This document shows, one piece after another, positions 25,212 through 35,460 of a stretch of DNA of 64,000 nt. The notes under the pieces were generated by a model that worked only from the letters and a program-made list of their open reading frames with translations, did no database searches and was not told the DNA's origin. The translations under genes were made by a program, and so were the position numbers. The stretch comes from Nematostella vectensis. Its lineage: Eukaryota > Cnidaria > Anthozoa > Actiniaria > Edwardsiidae. The stretch spans positions 1,376,699 to 1,440,698 of the forward strand of contig NC_064041.1 in assembly GCF_932526225.1 (NCBI RefSeq), written 5' to 3'. The stretch's first letter is position 1; each line of letters opens with the position of its first letter.

Positions 25212-25356
25212 GTTATGCCTAGAACACACTAGTGATCATAACGACATAACAACATAGGCGCGCGCACTCCTTTAAGCCCGACATAACGACATGGACATAA
25301 AGGTGCACGCCCATGTCATTACGTCGTTATGCCGCTAGTGTGCACCAGGCATTAGA
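25212..25356. mobile_element. Short MITE with inverted ends (about 145 bp)
   Basis: The left end tatgcctagaacacactagt...cataacgac and the right end, read inverted, taatgcctggtgcacactag...cataacgac pair over about 30 bp. No coding capacity. Confidence 0.75.
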
Positions 25357-25909
25357 GTCAGCAAACATCCCGACTAGTGACTATTATTGTTTGGTGTATA
25401 AAAATAAGAACCAATTGAGATCCTAAACACTAGCAAAAATCGTTATAAGGTACCCCTATTATCAGAAGTTATTTTGCCTGATCTTGAAAATTCTAAGTTC
25501 TTATATGCGGGTGCTGTTTAAAAGAGGCATTTATGTGGAATTCTTCAACTACTCTTCTATCTTAAAGGCTTGTTGCCCCAGGTTTCAAGTTATAGCCGAG
25601 CGGTAAGTCACAGCTCGTCCTCCCGTCGGCATTTGTTCGTCGCGCCTTCGGGTTTTAATCTTATGGCGGATTTGTTTTAGTTTAAGTGCCCCACGGAAAA
25701 CTCATGACGCACTCCCTTTAAATCATTCTTATTGATGGATGCTATAAATACACAATTTTTAGGATGGGATATCAGGCTGAGTAGGGGTTTGGGGGGGGTG
25801 TGATGGATACTGCTGTAGGAACAGGTCGCAGAAAATTAAATATCGTGAAATGTTACTTGCTAGAGGTTTTTGCGTCAACTTATCATCCCTGATTTTCAAC
25901 CCTTACTCC
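25357..25909. other. Non-coding, possible tRNA-like SINE head
   Basis: At about 25588-25605 tatagccgagcggtaag matches a polymerase III A box of leucine/serine tRNA type. The expected B box downstream (cgggttttaatctt) is poor. It may be a decayed tRNA-derived SINE; confidence is low. Confidence 0.25.
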
Positions 25910-26175
25910 TGACGTCATTTTTTCTGAGAAAGTCCATGTTTCCTACTTGTACCAGACTTGCCTTTCTTGGAATACCAGTCAGGTAAGGGAATGAGAGGTG
26001 ACGTCATTACTTCTGAGGTAGTCCATGTTTCCTCCCTGTACCCGACTCGCCTTACTTGGAATACCAGTCACGTGAGAGAATGAGAGGTGACTTTATTACT
26101 TCTGAGGTAGTCCATGTTTCTCCTTGTACTCGACTTGCTTTTCTTGGAATACCAGTCACGTGAGAGAATGAGACG
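25910..26175 (+). repeat. 89-bp tandem repeat, three copies with CRE-like boxes
   Basis: Copies start at 25910, 25999 and 26088, with a fourth start at 26176. Each begins tgacgtcatt (mutated to tgactttatt in copy 3) and contains agtccatgtttcc, cttggaataccagtca and, in copies 2 and 3, cacgtgagagaatgag. tgacgtca is the palindromic CREB/ATF site and cacgtg an E-box, but function is not shown. Confidence 0.9.
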
Positions 26176-26839
26176 TGACGTCATTGCATATGCATATTGA
26201 TGGTATCAAGGTAGGATGAGGTCATGACAGGCCTTACGTCACTATAGTTGAGCATGGCATGGGATGGTTTTATTCAGTCGCGGAAAGGAACGGAAATTGG
26301 AGTAAGGGATTGCCAAAATCATTGCTGAATTTAAGAAACAATGTTCCGTCGGAGTACGGTACAAAAATCTAAAAATGTTGAATGGATACTTGGGCAATTT
26401 CCACAATAACTTCTTTTCGTTCACGGGATATTGGAACATCGCGCATAGAGCCATCTGAAAACGAATGAATTCTGGACTGAATCCCCTTGGATTTCACTCC
26501 TTATGGAAGCACTTTCCAGAACAGTTCGCCCTCAGGGACTACAGATAGCCAGCGATTTCCACAATAGTTTGGGAAATACTCTGTTGTCGTATGTTAGCAC
26601 ACTATATAGAAAAGCGGTTATCTTTCTCCAGTATCAGATATATAGTCCTCTCCCTGAAAAACAAATAAAGAATAAACGCACGATTGACAGACACGGGTAT
26701 GTAACATAGAAAATAAACGATTATAACGTGACGCGTTCACCGAGATGACGTTTTTATATCGAGAGTAACACTTGATATTTGTATCAAACCTGTCCCTAGT
26801 ATAACAAAAAAAAATTAATAACTATTTGCACCATTTCTA
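26176..26839. other. No recognised feature
   Basis: Short frames on both strands (26242-26454 minus, 26503-26709 plus) without family resemblance. An A-rich stretch at 26808-26822 is the likely tail of the LINE remnant that follows on the minus strand. Confidence 0.35.
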
Positions 26840-27060
26840 TCAAAACAACCTTAAAATAGGCGCTGCGCTAAAAAAGATGTCAGGGATGTCAGTTTGTTTA
26901 ACTTCATTAGGCAGAAAGTTCCAGATTTTTGCAGCACCAAAAGAGAACCGATTTTCACCAAATGTACGATTACGGCCTGAGTCGCAGGGCTCTTTGACGG
27001 TCTGGCAAAAATGGCAAATTTTAATTTCATGTCTGATTCACACGAGCTTTAAAACTTCCG
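26840..27060 (-). mobile_element. 3' end of a LINE reverse transcriptase ORF
   Basis: The minus strand reads ...CDSGRNRTFGENRFSFGAAK then IWNFLPNEVKQTDIPDIFF and stops at 26840-26842. This is the conserved C-terminal pattern (tyG...sFs.aapk.WN.LP..vr...s...Fk..L) of L2/CR1/jockey-like LINE ORF2 proteins. The fragment stays open for about 70 residues, so it is younger than the 14.8-kb copy, but it is 5'-truncated where the 43-bp minisatellite begins. Confidence 0.65.
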
Positions 27061-27084
27061 TCGTCATGTCAATTAAATAGCATC

Positions 27085-28096
27085 TCGCACCCTCATTGGC
27101 CTATTGGCAATCAGAATAGTACCTATCTCGCCCCCTCATTGGCCTATTGGCAATCAGAATAGTACGTATCTCGCCCCCGCATTGGCCTATTGGCAATCAG
27201 AGTAGTACGTATCTCGCACCCTCAGTGGCCTATTGGCAATCAGAACAGTACGTATCGCGCACCCTCATTGGCCTATTGGCAATCAGAATAGTACGTATCT
27301 CGCCCCCTCATTGGCCTATTGGCAATCAGAATAGTACGTATCTCGCACCCTCATTGGCCTATTGGCAATCAGAATAGTACGTATCTCGCACCCTCATTGG
27401 CCTATTGGCAATCAGAACAGTACGTATCGCGCACCCTCATTGGCCTATTGGCAATCAGAATAGTACGTATCTCGCACCCTCAGTGGCCTATTGGCAATCA
27501 GAATAGTACGTATCTCGCACCCTCATTGGCCTATTGGCAATCAGAATAGTACGTATCTCGAACCCTCAGTGGCCTATTGGCAATCAGAATAGTACGTATC
27601 TCGCACCCTCATTGGCCTATTGGCAATCAGAATAGTACGTATCTCGCACCCTCATTGGCCTATTGGCAATCAGAATAGTACGTATCTCGCACCCTCGTTG
27701 GCCTATTGGCAATCAGAACAGTACGTATCGCGCACCCTCATTGGCCTATTGGCAATCAGAATAGTACGTATCTCGCCCCCTCATTGACCTATTGGCAATC
27801 AGAATAGTACGTATCTCGCACCCTCATTGGCCTATTGGCAATCAGAATAGTACGTATCTCGCCCCCTCATTGGCCTATTGGCAATCAGAATAGTACGTAT
27901 CTCGCCCCCTCATTGGCCTATTGGCAATCAGAATAGTACGTGTCGCGCACCCTCATTGGCCTATTGGCAATCAGAATAGTACGTATCTCGCACCCTCATT
28001 GGCCTATTGGCAATCAGAATAGTACGTATCTCGCACCCTCATTGGCCTATTGGCAATCAGAATAGTACTTATCTCGCACCCTCATTGGCCTATTGG
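27085..28096 (+). repeat. 43-bp minisatellite with paired inverted CCAAT boxes, about 23 copies
   Basis: The unit is cattggcctattggcaatca+gaatagtacgtatctcgcaccct. Copies differ at a few sites (cgccccc for cgcaccc, cagtgg for cattgg, cgcgcac for ctcgcac). Each copy has two attgg motifs on the + strand. 43 leaves remainder 1 on division by 3, so every frame gives the same peptide, which explains the short frames here. Confidence 0.97.
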
Positions 28097-29690
28097 CTTA
28101 TGGTAAGGTGCGTCGCACAGTACCTCCCGCAATGAGTTATGGGTAAATTTTACCGTAGCCTCTGAAACGCTGAAATAATCGCGTACCGCGGTGATCCTGG
28201 TTTTTAAAACTTCTTGGTTTCTAGTCAGTTCCTACTCAGTTCCTAATGGTAAGGGTGGGTAATTTTTCAATAACAAAAGACATCGAAATTATCTATTTTC
28301 TGTATAGAATTGGAGAGTACGGCTGGAATATACGCCGACATTATTTTTTTACATCGATTTTTGCGCTATTTAGCGGATTTATGCTAAATTTCTATTTGAT
28401 TTATTACTGGTGCAAAACATTCAAAAAGCGTTCCTCTTTGTACAAACAAATCCAAATCTGTACCCCTGATTTTTTCCTCAGTTGTATTATACTATGTGTT
28501 GTGGCTTAAAGTGTGCGTGAAAGGTTTGAAAGTATTTTCTATAATTAGGAACTAGATTCTACTTCCGGTCACGAGTAGAAACCGATTAAAAACTGGTCTA
28601 AAATAATGCAAATCTCTATGAATTTTAATAAATTTAAAAGAATTCCTCTTTCTTTCGGATGATTCAAATTATATCCCGTTCAATTCAGGTCCAGTTTTTA
28701 TCCGTTATTTAGATTTAGCAGTTGGGACATGACGGAAAAACATGACTTGAAGTTTCCAATAAGCTCATTTCACATCAAATAAGGCGGAAAATTCCACTAA
28801 GTACTTAGTGAGTAATATCGAACGAAATATCAAATGCGACTATTTTTAAATTGATGCGGCTTTTTGTAGAGTGACATTGAAATTTGAGCTTTTGGTCTGT
28901 GAGCACATACATAGCGCAAGGATGATAAAGGAAAAAAATTATCTCTAAAGGCCAAAATCTGGGTATGTGCATTTCAGCCTCACGATTTTTGTGTTTTGAA
29001 AAGGGAAAATCAGTCCGAAATACAAGGAACTGATGGCCATTGTAAGAACTTGTATCTTCTTTCTCCATTTCTTCGAAGTGCGCATGTTCAGGGTTTTTCC
29101 GTCATGTCCGCAGTTGGTTATTGGTGTAGCTAGCGTGACTACTTGGTGTAGCTTGCGTGACTACTAAGCGCGTGATCCAAGCGTGACTTGGGTGGTCTAC
29201 AAAAATAAACGCTTACTGTTTGAGAAGTTAGCAATAAATAAGCGCTTAATCGGTGTAGAAACCTTATAGAAACACACGATATTCTTCCTTTTGTAGTCAC
29301 ATTAGAGCTATTTCCTTGTGTATTACATAGAAAATTGCAATCGTCTAAACTAGAAACTAGACAAGTCTAGTCAATGTCTAGACACTACTAGACATTAGTC
29401 TAGAGTAAAAATTACAAAAAATGCTGTAAATAGTTTTATAAATCATATTTATAATGCCTCTCCATCGATACTAGCTGATTTTACTCGGGTAAATGAGTTA
29501 TCTTTGCCATTCTAGCACCCCCTGACACCGATTAGGAACTGACTAGGAACTGAGGAATTAGGAACTAGAATCAGCGCGGTCATCGCGTGGCTAGCAGACA
29601 ATTAATTCCGGATGTTAAGGAGCCAAAAGCCCGGATGGAGCCAAAAGCCCGGATGTTATGTAGTCCACTTGTGTGGGCTAAGGCATTAAC
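28097..29690. other. Non-coding region with two nested inverted-repeat pairs
   Basis: An outer pair (ctagtcagttcctactcagttcctaatg near 28221-28249 against gattaggaactgactaggaactgag near 29529-29553) encloses an inner pair (gggacatgacggaaaaac near 28731-28748 against gggtttttccgtcatgtcc near 29089-29108). They may be nested non-autonomous transposons. The frames at 28246-28509 and 28805-29068 are unrecognised. Confidence 0.5.
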
Positions 29691-30906
29691 TTAGTGTTTC
29701 CTTGTTCTTCCAGTTGAAGTCTTTCACCGGGGGCCACAATAGTGCTCAACTTGACATCAATGTTTATCTACGTAAAATGTGCATGAATTGAAAAGCCGTT
29801 ACAAACAGTGCGCGCGCTGTTTAAATCGCCTAATAATTACCGAACTTAGAATGAATTCGCGTCGATGCCTACATGTGGAAACCAGCTCGTTTCGCTTGAT
29901 AAGTGTTGCCATCTCTGGCTTCATAATTATAAAATGTTTCTCTGTAGTGCATAAATTACATTTCTTACTTTCCTTAGAGTATGCCTTTGCTCTAGCTATT
30001 ATCTTCCAACTTACTGTGTAATTGATTCTCCTATCTTTTAAGGTAATTCCCTTGAATTGCACTGCGCACCCCTTCTGCGCATAGTGGCGCGCGCGCCAAA
30101 GTTGTACAAGAAAACACAGCAAAAGGCGCCCGTTTTTTACTTAAAATCGCTTTGATAGAAAAACGAAGTCGGTTACCCCCATTTTTTATTTGCTCAAATA
30201 GTTAAATATATACGGAGAAATGATATACTGAAAGAAGAAAAAAAGTTGGGTTGCAGAAGTTTTGTTTTTTTAATCTTAAAAGCCGTAAAAATACTTCAAA
30301 ATGGCGCTTTTTACCGTATGAATAGTGGCGAAAACAGTGTCGTTTAGTGCGATCTCTTAAAATGTGATTTGTTTTGAACGTTTGCTACTACGGGTTTTTG
30401 TTTAGGAGATCGGATTTTGGCAGCTCGACAAACAGAACTTATTTTTTTAAAGACTATAGGCGCTACTTTTGAAAATTTAGAGTTGTGATTTTTCCTCGCA
30501 CGACCAGTAAAAACGTGTCAAAAGTACGCCCCTATGTTGTGAAAACGAGGTCGGTTACCCACATTTTTTAAAAGCCCTTAACTTCCATATTGTTTATTCC
30601 AAGTTTTAAAAAATTCTGGGTTGTAGAACTATTTCAAGGGAATTACCTTAACTGCCATATGTGCTTACTCAATTCCGTCTCGTTTCTCCTACTTTCAATT
30701 CTAAATGAAGAAGCGTGATTTCTCCATTTTGTCTTAAACTCGTTTGCTGTTAGACCTACATACGTTTCGCATTTGTCCCCTGACTCTACTCTAGCTTGGT
30801 AAACTATCTCTTTTACAAGGCATTCCCCGTTTAAAGGACATTCTTCCCTTTCCCTACAATTACATTTCCTATGGTCCTCCATCTGCTCGTTGTCCCTTCT
30901 ATTCAT
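29690..30906 (-). mobile_element. Penelope-like retroelement: GIY-YIG C-terminus, interrupted
   Basis: The minus strand from 30906 reads ...RKCNCREREECPLNGECL (a Cys-rich zinc-binding motif), then IVYQARV and ETYVGLTANEFKTKWRNH, which fit the GIY-YIG endonuclease core of Penelope-like elements, then ETELSKHIWQL. After a 606-bp insertion it resumes as KDRRINYTVSWKII, KKCNLCTTEKHFI, KPEMATLIKRNELVSTCRHR, the usual C-terminal segment of these proteins, and stops near 29800. The reverse transcriptase domain is missing: the copy is truncated at a (TA)n tract. About 100 bp of 3' untranslated sequence may follow. Family assignment is from remembered motif patterns and is strong. Confidence 0.85.
30042..30647. 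mobile_element. 606-bp non-autonomous element with TTAA target duplication
   Basis: Ends are a perfect 15-bp inverted repeat (ggtaattcccttgaa at 30042-30056; ttcaagggaattacc at 30633-30647), flanked by TTAA at 30038-30041 and 30648-30651. Leaving out the element and one TTAA keeps the host Penelope frame open, so the boundaries are exact. A second internal inverted-to-direct motif (gtcggttaccc...attttt) occurs near 30168 and 30552. TTAA duplication is the mark of piggyBac-type transposases; no transposase is encoded. Confidence 0.88.
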
Positions 30907-30929
30907 GTATATATATATATATATATATT
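30907..30929. repeat. (TA)n microsatellite
   Basis: About ten TA dinucleotides at the 5'-truncated edge of the Penelope-like fragment. Confidence 0.9.
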
Positions 30930-31094
30930 TGGGAGTAACTAAAGGATATAAAAAGCGCTTGCAAATACAATGAACTTGTAAAGAAAGGAAATATTTAAGA
31001 CATTCAAAACCATTTTGTAAAATATCGGTACGTAATTGCTTTTAACGAGAAAATAGCAGACATACAAACGAATGAAAGAAAAATGAAAACATAC

Positions 31095-34000
31095 CGCTTC
31101 GATTTTCCTATCCAGCATTGTGAAAAAGTCTGTTTGAGACTGTGTTAACATCCTGAATAAAATAAATAAGAAAGCAATTTGTCAGAGATTGATTTATGAT
31201 TCCCGACATTCTTAATCAGAATTCTGAATTCTGAAACTCCGATAGTTAGGCCTGTTAACTTATGCACACAGTTTATTTCAAAGGTACTGGCTAGTTCTCA
31301 GATAATCTAAGAAGATGAATTCTTTGTAAACTTGTTTTAGTATCTTAATACCAAAAAATATTATTTTTGTGCCAGGTTTGTGTTCAAAGTTTCTTTGTCA
31401 TATTTCTAAGTTTTGTCATATTTCTAAAAAAAAACACCTGCAAGTACATTATTTAGTTTGCCTAAATTTTGTATAAAGCCATGTTTTGCCTTCTAGCTTG
31501 ATAATATTTATAAAATAATAGCATCAGCAAGAGCTAAATATAATTTAGAATACAAAGACTCACATTTTTTGCTGACCAATTTGCTGAGGTCTTGAGGGAA
31601 GATCGTCTGTATTTCTGGGTAATTTAAAAATATAATTTCAGATATTAGATCAAACAGCATTTTCTTTTTTATTTGAAGTTTTCTTGTAATACATTTATAT
31701 CACTTTCCTACCTTCTGTTTTGTGTGTTTTTCTTTAAAAGATTCCCATTATCCTGTAAAATAAAAAGCATCAGAATACAGTGCAGTGCTGTAGTAGCTTA
31801 GGACACTCATAGTCTCGAAAGAATACCTGTTGAGCACAACTAGCTTTAACTACATATGATTTTTAAAATAATTGAGGTTGAGGGGAAGCGCCACTGTTAA
31901 AGCCCTGCAGTAGGTGTAAGGAGGGAAGTAGGAGTCAACCCTCTAAAAGTATCAAGGCAGCTCAGGTCATGACAGCACTGGTGGTGACAGGAATTGTGAT
32001 AATGAAGATAATGATTATTGTAACATTGGTGGTAATAATGGAAATGGTGATGATGATGGTGGTGGTGAAGGTATTGATGAAAGTGATGAAAATGGTGGTG
32101 ATGGAATGGTGATGGTGATAATGGCGATAGTCCGGTAGTTAGTACGACTTTGATCGATGGTGGTGGTTGTAATAGTGGTGATGATGATAATTGTTATAAT
32201 TATGGTGGTGATGTTAATTGTTATAATAGTGGTGATGATGATAATTGTTATAATTATGGTGGTGATGTTAATTGTTATAATTATGGTGGTGATGTTAATT
32301 GTTATAATTATGGTGGTGATGTTAATTGTTATAATTATGGTGGTGATGATAATTGTTATAATTATGGTGGTGATGTTAATTGTTATAATTATGGTGGTGA
32401 TGATAATTGTTATAATTATGGTGGTGATGATAATTGTTATAATTATGGTGGTGATGATAATTGTTATAATTATGGTGGTGATGTTAATTGTTATAATTAT
32501 GGTGGTGATGTTAATTGTTATAATTATGGTGGTGATGATAATTGTTATAATTATGGTGGTGATGATAATTGTTATAATTATGGTGGTGATGATAATTGTT
32601 ATAATTATGGTGGTGATGATAATTGTTATAATTATGGTGGTGATGTTAATTGTTATAATTATTGTGGTGATGTTAATTGTTATAATTATGGTGGTGATGA
32701 TAATTGTTATAATTATGGTGGTGATGATAATTGTTATAATTATGGTGGTGATGTTAATTGTTATAATTATGGTGGTGATGTTAATTGTTATAATTATGGT
32801 GGTGATGTTAATTGTTATAATTATGGTGGTGATGATAATTGTTATAATTATGGTGGTGATGATAATTGTTATAATTATGGTGGTGATGTTAATTGTTATA
32901 ATTATGGTGGTGATGTTAATTGTTATAATTATGGTGGTGATGTTAATTGTTATAATTATGGTGGTGATGATAATTGTTATAATTATGGTGGTGATGTTAA
33001 TTGTTATAATTATGGTGGTGATGTTAATTGTTATAATTATGGTGGTGATGATAATTGTTATAATTATGGTGGTGATGTTAATTGTTATAATTATGGTGGT
33101 GATGATAATTGTTATAATTATGGTGGTGATGATAATTGTTATAATTATGGTGGTGATGATAATTGTTATAATTATGGTGGTGATGATAATTGTTATAATT
33201 ATGGTGGTGATGTTAATTGTTATAATTATGGTGGTGATGATAATTGTTATAATTGTGGTGGTGATGATAATTGTTATAATTATGGTGGTGATGTTAATTG
33301 TTATAATTATGGTGGTGATGATGATAATTGTTATAATTATGGTGGTGATGTTAATTGTTATAATTATGGTGGTGATGTTAATTGTTATAATTGTGGTGGT
33401 GATGTTAATTGTTATAATTATGGTGGTGATGTTAATTGTTATAATTATGGTGGTGATGTTAATTGTTATAATTATGGTGGTGATGATAATTGTTATAATT
33501 ATGGTGGTGATGTTAATTGTTATAATTATGGTGGTGATGTTAATTGTTATAATTATGGTGGTGATGATAATTGTTATAATTATGGTGGTGATGTTAATTG
33601 TTATAATTATGGTGGTGATGTTAATTATGGTGATAATGGCAGTGGTAGTAACAACAGAGATGGTAATGATGATGCTCATGATGATGACGGTGATGATGAT
33701 GGCCCTGATTGTAGTGGTGGTGGTGATGGCGGTGATATGTGATAGACCTGTTAACTTCAGTTTTTCATATGAAATCCACAGGACGTTTATTTCACAGATT
33801 TTGAATATTCGCAAGTTTCTCCCATGTTTCTTCACAGGAACTTCACAGGTTACTCAGCAGCCACATACACAGAGGGGGGCCATGGCGGCCAAAAAATAGG
33901 TAATTTCTGTTTAAGGAATCTTCTATGTTTTTTCATATGATACCTATGACTGCACACCCTCGGCCAATCCTGGGTGCATAACTGCTCTGTAGTGGATTAT

Positions 34001-35460
34001 GATAGTAGTGGTGAAGAAACTAATGATAATGATTTTGGTTTGATAACTATAGACATGACAGTCCAAAAATTTAAATGATATATTGATTCCAAGCTGTTGC
34101 TACTGATAATGGTACAATTGACAGATTACCTTTTCTTTGTTAAGCTTTGACAGTACAGGAACTGGTGTGACTTTCTTTGGTAATAGGACAGGTTTTGAGG
34201 CATTTTCATGTACATCACATTCTGAGTTATTAGGTGAGGACTGTGTGGAATCCTTTTTTGAGTTTCTTCGTATTGTTTGGGCAGTGTTTCGTGGTGGAGG
34301 CATGTCTGGAAATAACCATAGCAATAAAATCAATTATCTTATGTTTGCCAGTTGCAGTGTTGCATTTATGGACACAATGACAATAAATTTCCATAAAAGT
34401 AGACGGGGGTGATCATCACACCTTTTACGGTTATTAAATTTTGACTGCCATCCCTTAGGGGGTGTTGAAGCCAAGGATTTTTCCAATTTTGCTATTTCTT
34501 AGGGTATAAAGTTCAACCAATTGCTATTCCTAAGGAGGTGTTTTTTTTCCAAAAAAAAAAGGAAATAATTTTCTTTCACCACACCAAATTTGCTTTCTTT
34601 TTGTGTTAAGAATTTCTGTTGACCACGACCAAAGTGCCACCTCTTAGGGTTAAAACTGATTTTGCCATTGATCACCCCATCTGTTTTTATCGGAGTCACC
34701 CCTCGCAGGCATAATGTGTCACAAACACAACCCATTATAAGAAAGATGTCACATCACCCATTATAAGACAGATGTCACATCACCCTAAGGCCTTGCTGAT
34801 TGATATTCTGTGGCTAAGCTGGCTCCATTTGATATGCCATGTTACTGGAACTCGCAATGAAGCACTATTCATTTTGTCAGTTTTTGGAGCATGCTTCATG
34901 CAGAATTAAAAACAAAAAATTTAGGTATAGTATATGATTGTATCTAAATTTATTCAACTTTAAAATAATATATTGTTGAAAATATTTTGTTTTCAGGGCA
35001 ATTTCCCCTAAAAAATACCACACCAGCAATTTCAAACCCTTAAAAACAAAATAAATTAATCCCTGGCATTTGGATATGGTATGCCATAGTTATGAACTTA
35101 CCGACTACCCCAGAGTTTGTCCAGCCATTTTCCTTCTGGTTTGGAAAAGATGTAACCACATTTGAAATTTGAGTGTTGGTGCTCAGTTCTGGGCTAGCCG
35201 ACACATGCTTGCCTGCAGAACATCCCATAATACTAGCCCTCAAGGGGCAGTGCTGGGGGTGTCCACCACCAATGGTGACGCAGTTTCCTTGTTCTGTCCT
35301 GAAAATAACAAGACATGGGGGATTGTTATGGGTGTATTAATTGAGGAGGGGGGAGGGGTAAGTAGACTTCTTTATCGTTCAGATTTAGCCAATATGCTTT
35401 CTTACAGACTGCCTTGTTTTATGTCTTCTATTTCTGCCTCCTCACAGAATTGCCCCCTTC
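31095..35460 (-). CDS. Unrecognised spliced gene, six phase-compatible exons (partial)
   Basis: In transcript order the exons are 35406-35460, 35102-35298, 34130-34305, 31712-31752, 31564-31614 and 31095-31152. Each is bordered by AG upstream and GT downstream (for example tttttgcag-type tracts and gtaagt, gtaatc, gtaggaa, gtgagt, gtatgt), and codon phases agree at every junction (2, 1, 0, 2, 2, 0). Pieces of the product: IEDIKQGS, TEQGNCVTIGGGHP, MPPPRNTAQTIRRNSKKDST, VTPVPVLSKLNKEK, DNGNLLKKNTQNR, NTDDLPSRPQQIGQQK and LTQSQTDFFTMLDRKIEA. It is rich in Ser, Asn, Lys and Pro, so probably largely disordered, and ends in a short amphipathic segment. No family was recognised. The first listed exon is the weakest (poor pyrimidine tract). 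Start and final exons are not identified; later exons would lie left of 31095, possibly beyond the Penelope fragment. The 2.4-kb intron 31753-34129 contains the 27-bp minisatellite. Confidence 0.65.
32150..33640 (+). repeat. 27-bp minisatellite with a two-state codon, about 55 copies
   Basis: The unit is ggtggtgatgataattgtta+taattat; the second gat alternates with gtt between copies. It is embedded in looser (GGT/GAT)n DNA on both sides. Since 27 is divisible by 3, frames stay open on both strands (530- and 580-residue plus frames, a 606-residue minus frame), repeating GGD(D/V)NCYNY or IIITIIITT. Identical codons in every copy and the position in an intron argue against a protein. Confidence 0.95.
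33865..33985 (-). repeat. Dispersed repeat family A, copy 2
   Basis: Reverse complement of 13456-13580 with scattered substitutions: shared landmarks are ccaggattggccgag, ataggtatcatatg, gaagattcctta and ttttggccgcca. It lies in the same intron as the 27-bp array. Confidence 0.75.
34440..34740 (-). repeat. Dispersed repeat family B, copy 1
   Basis: Read on the minus strand, ttttaaccctaagaggtggc+actttgg, gtcaacagaaattctta and aatttggtgtggtgaaag match 59700-59800 (taaccctaagggatagcacc, gtcaacagaaatattta, gaattgggtgtggtagag). The copy lies in the intron between the 34130-34305 and 35102-35298 exons. Confidence 0.7.

Noticed and set aside
25588-25680. Functional tRNA gene
   Set aside because: A-box-like sequence only; no acceptor stem or proper B box.
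32015-33899. Three long frames (530, 580 and 606 residues) over the 27-bp array
   Set aside because: 27 is a multiple of 3 and the unit lacks stops on both strands; units are identical at the nucleotide level and lie within an intron.
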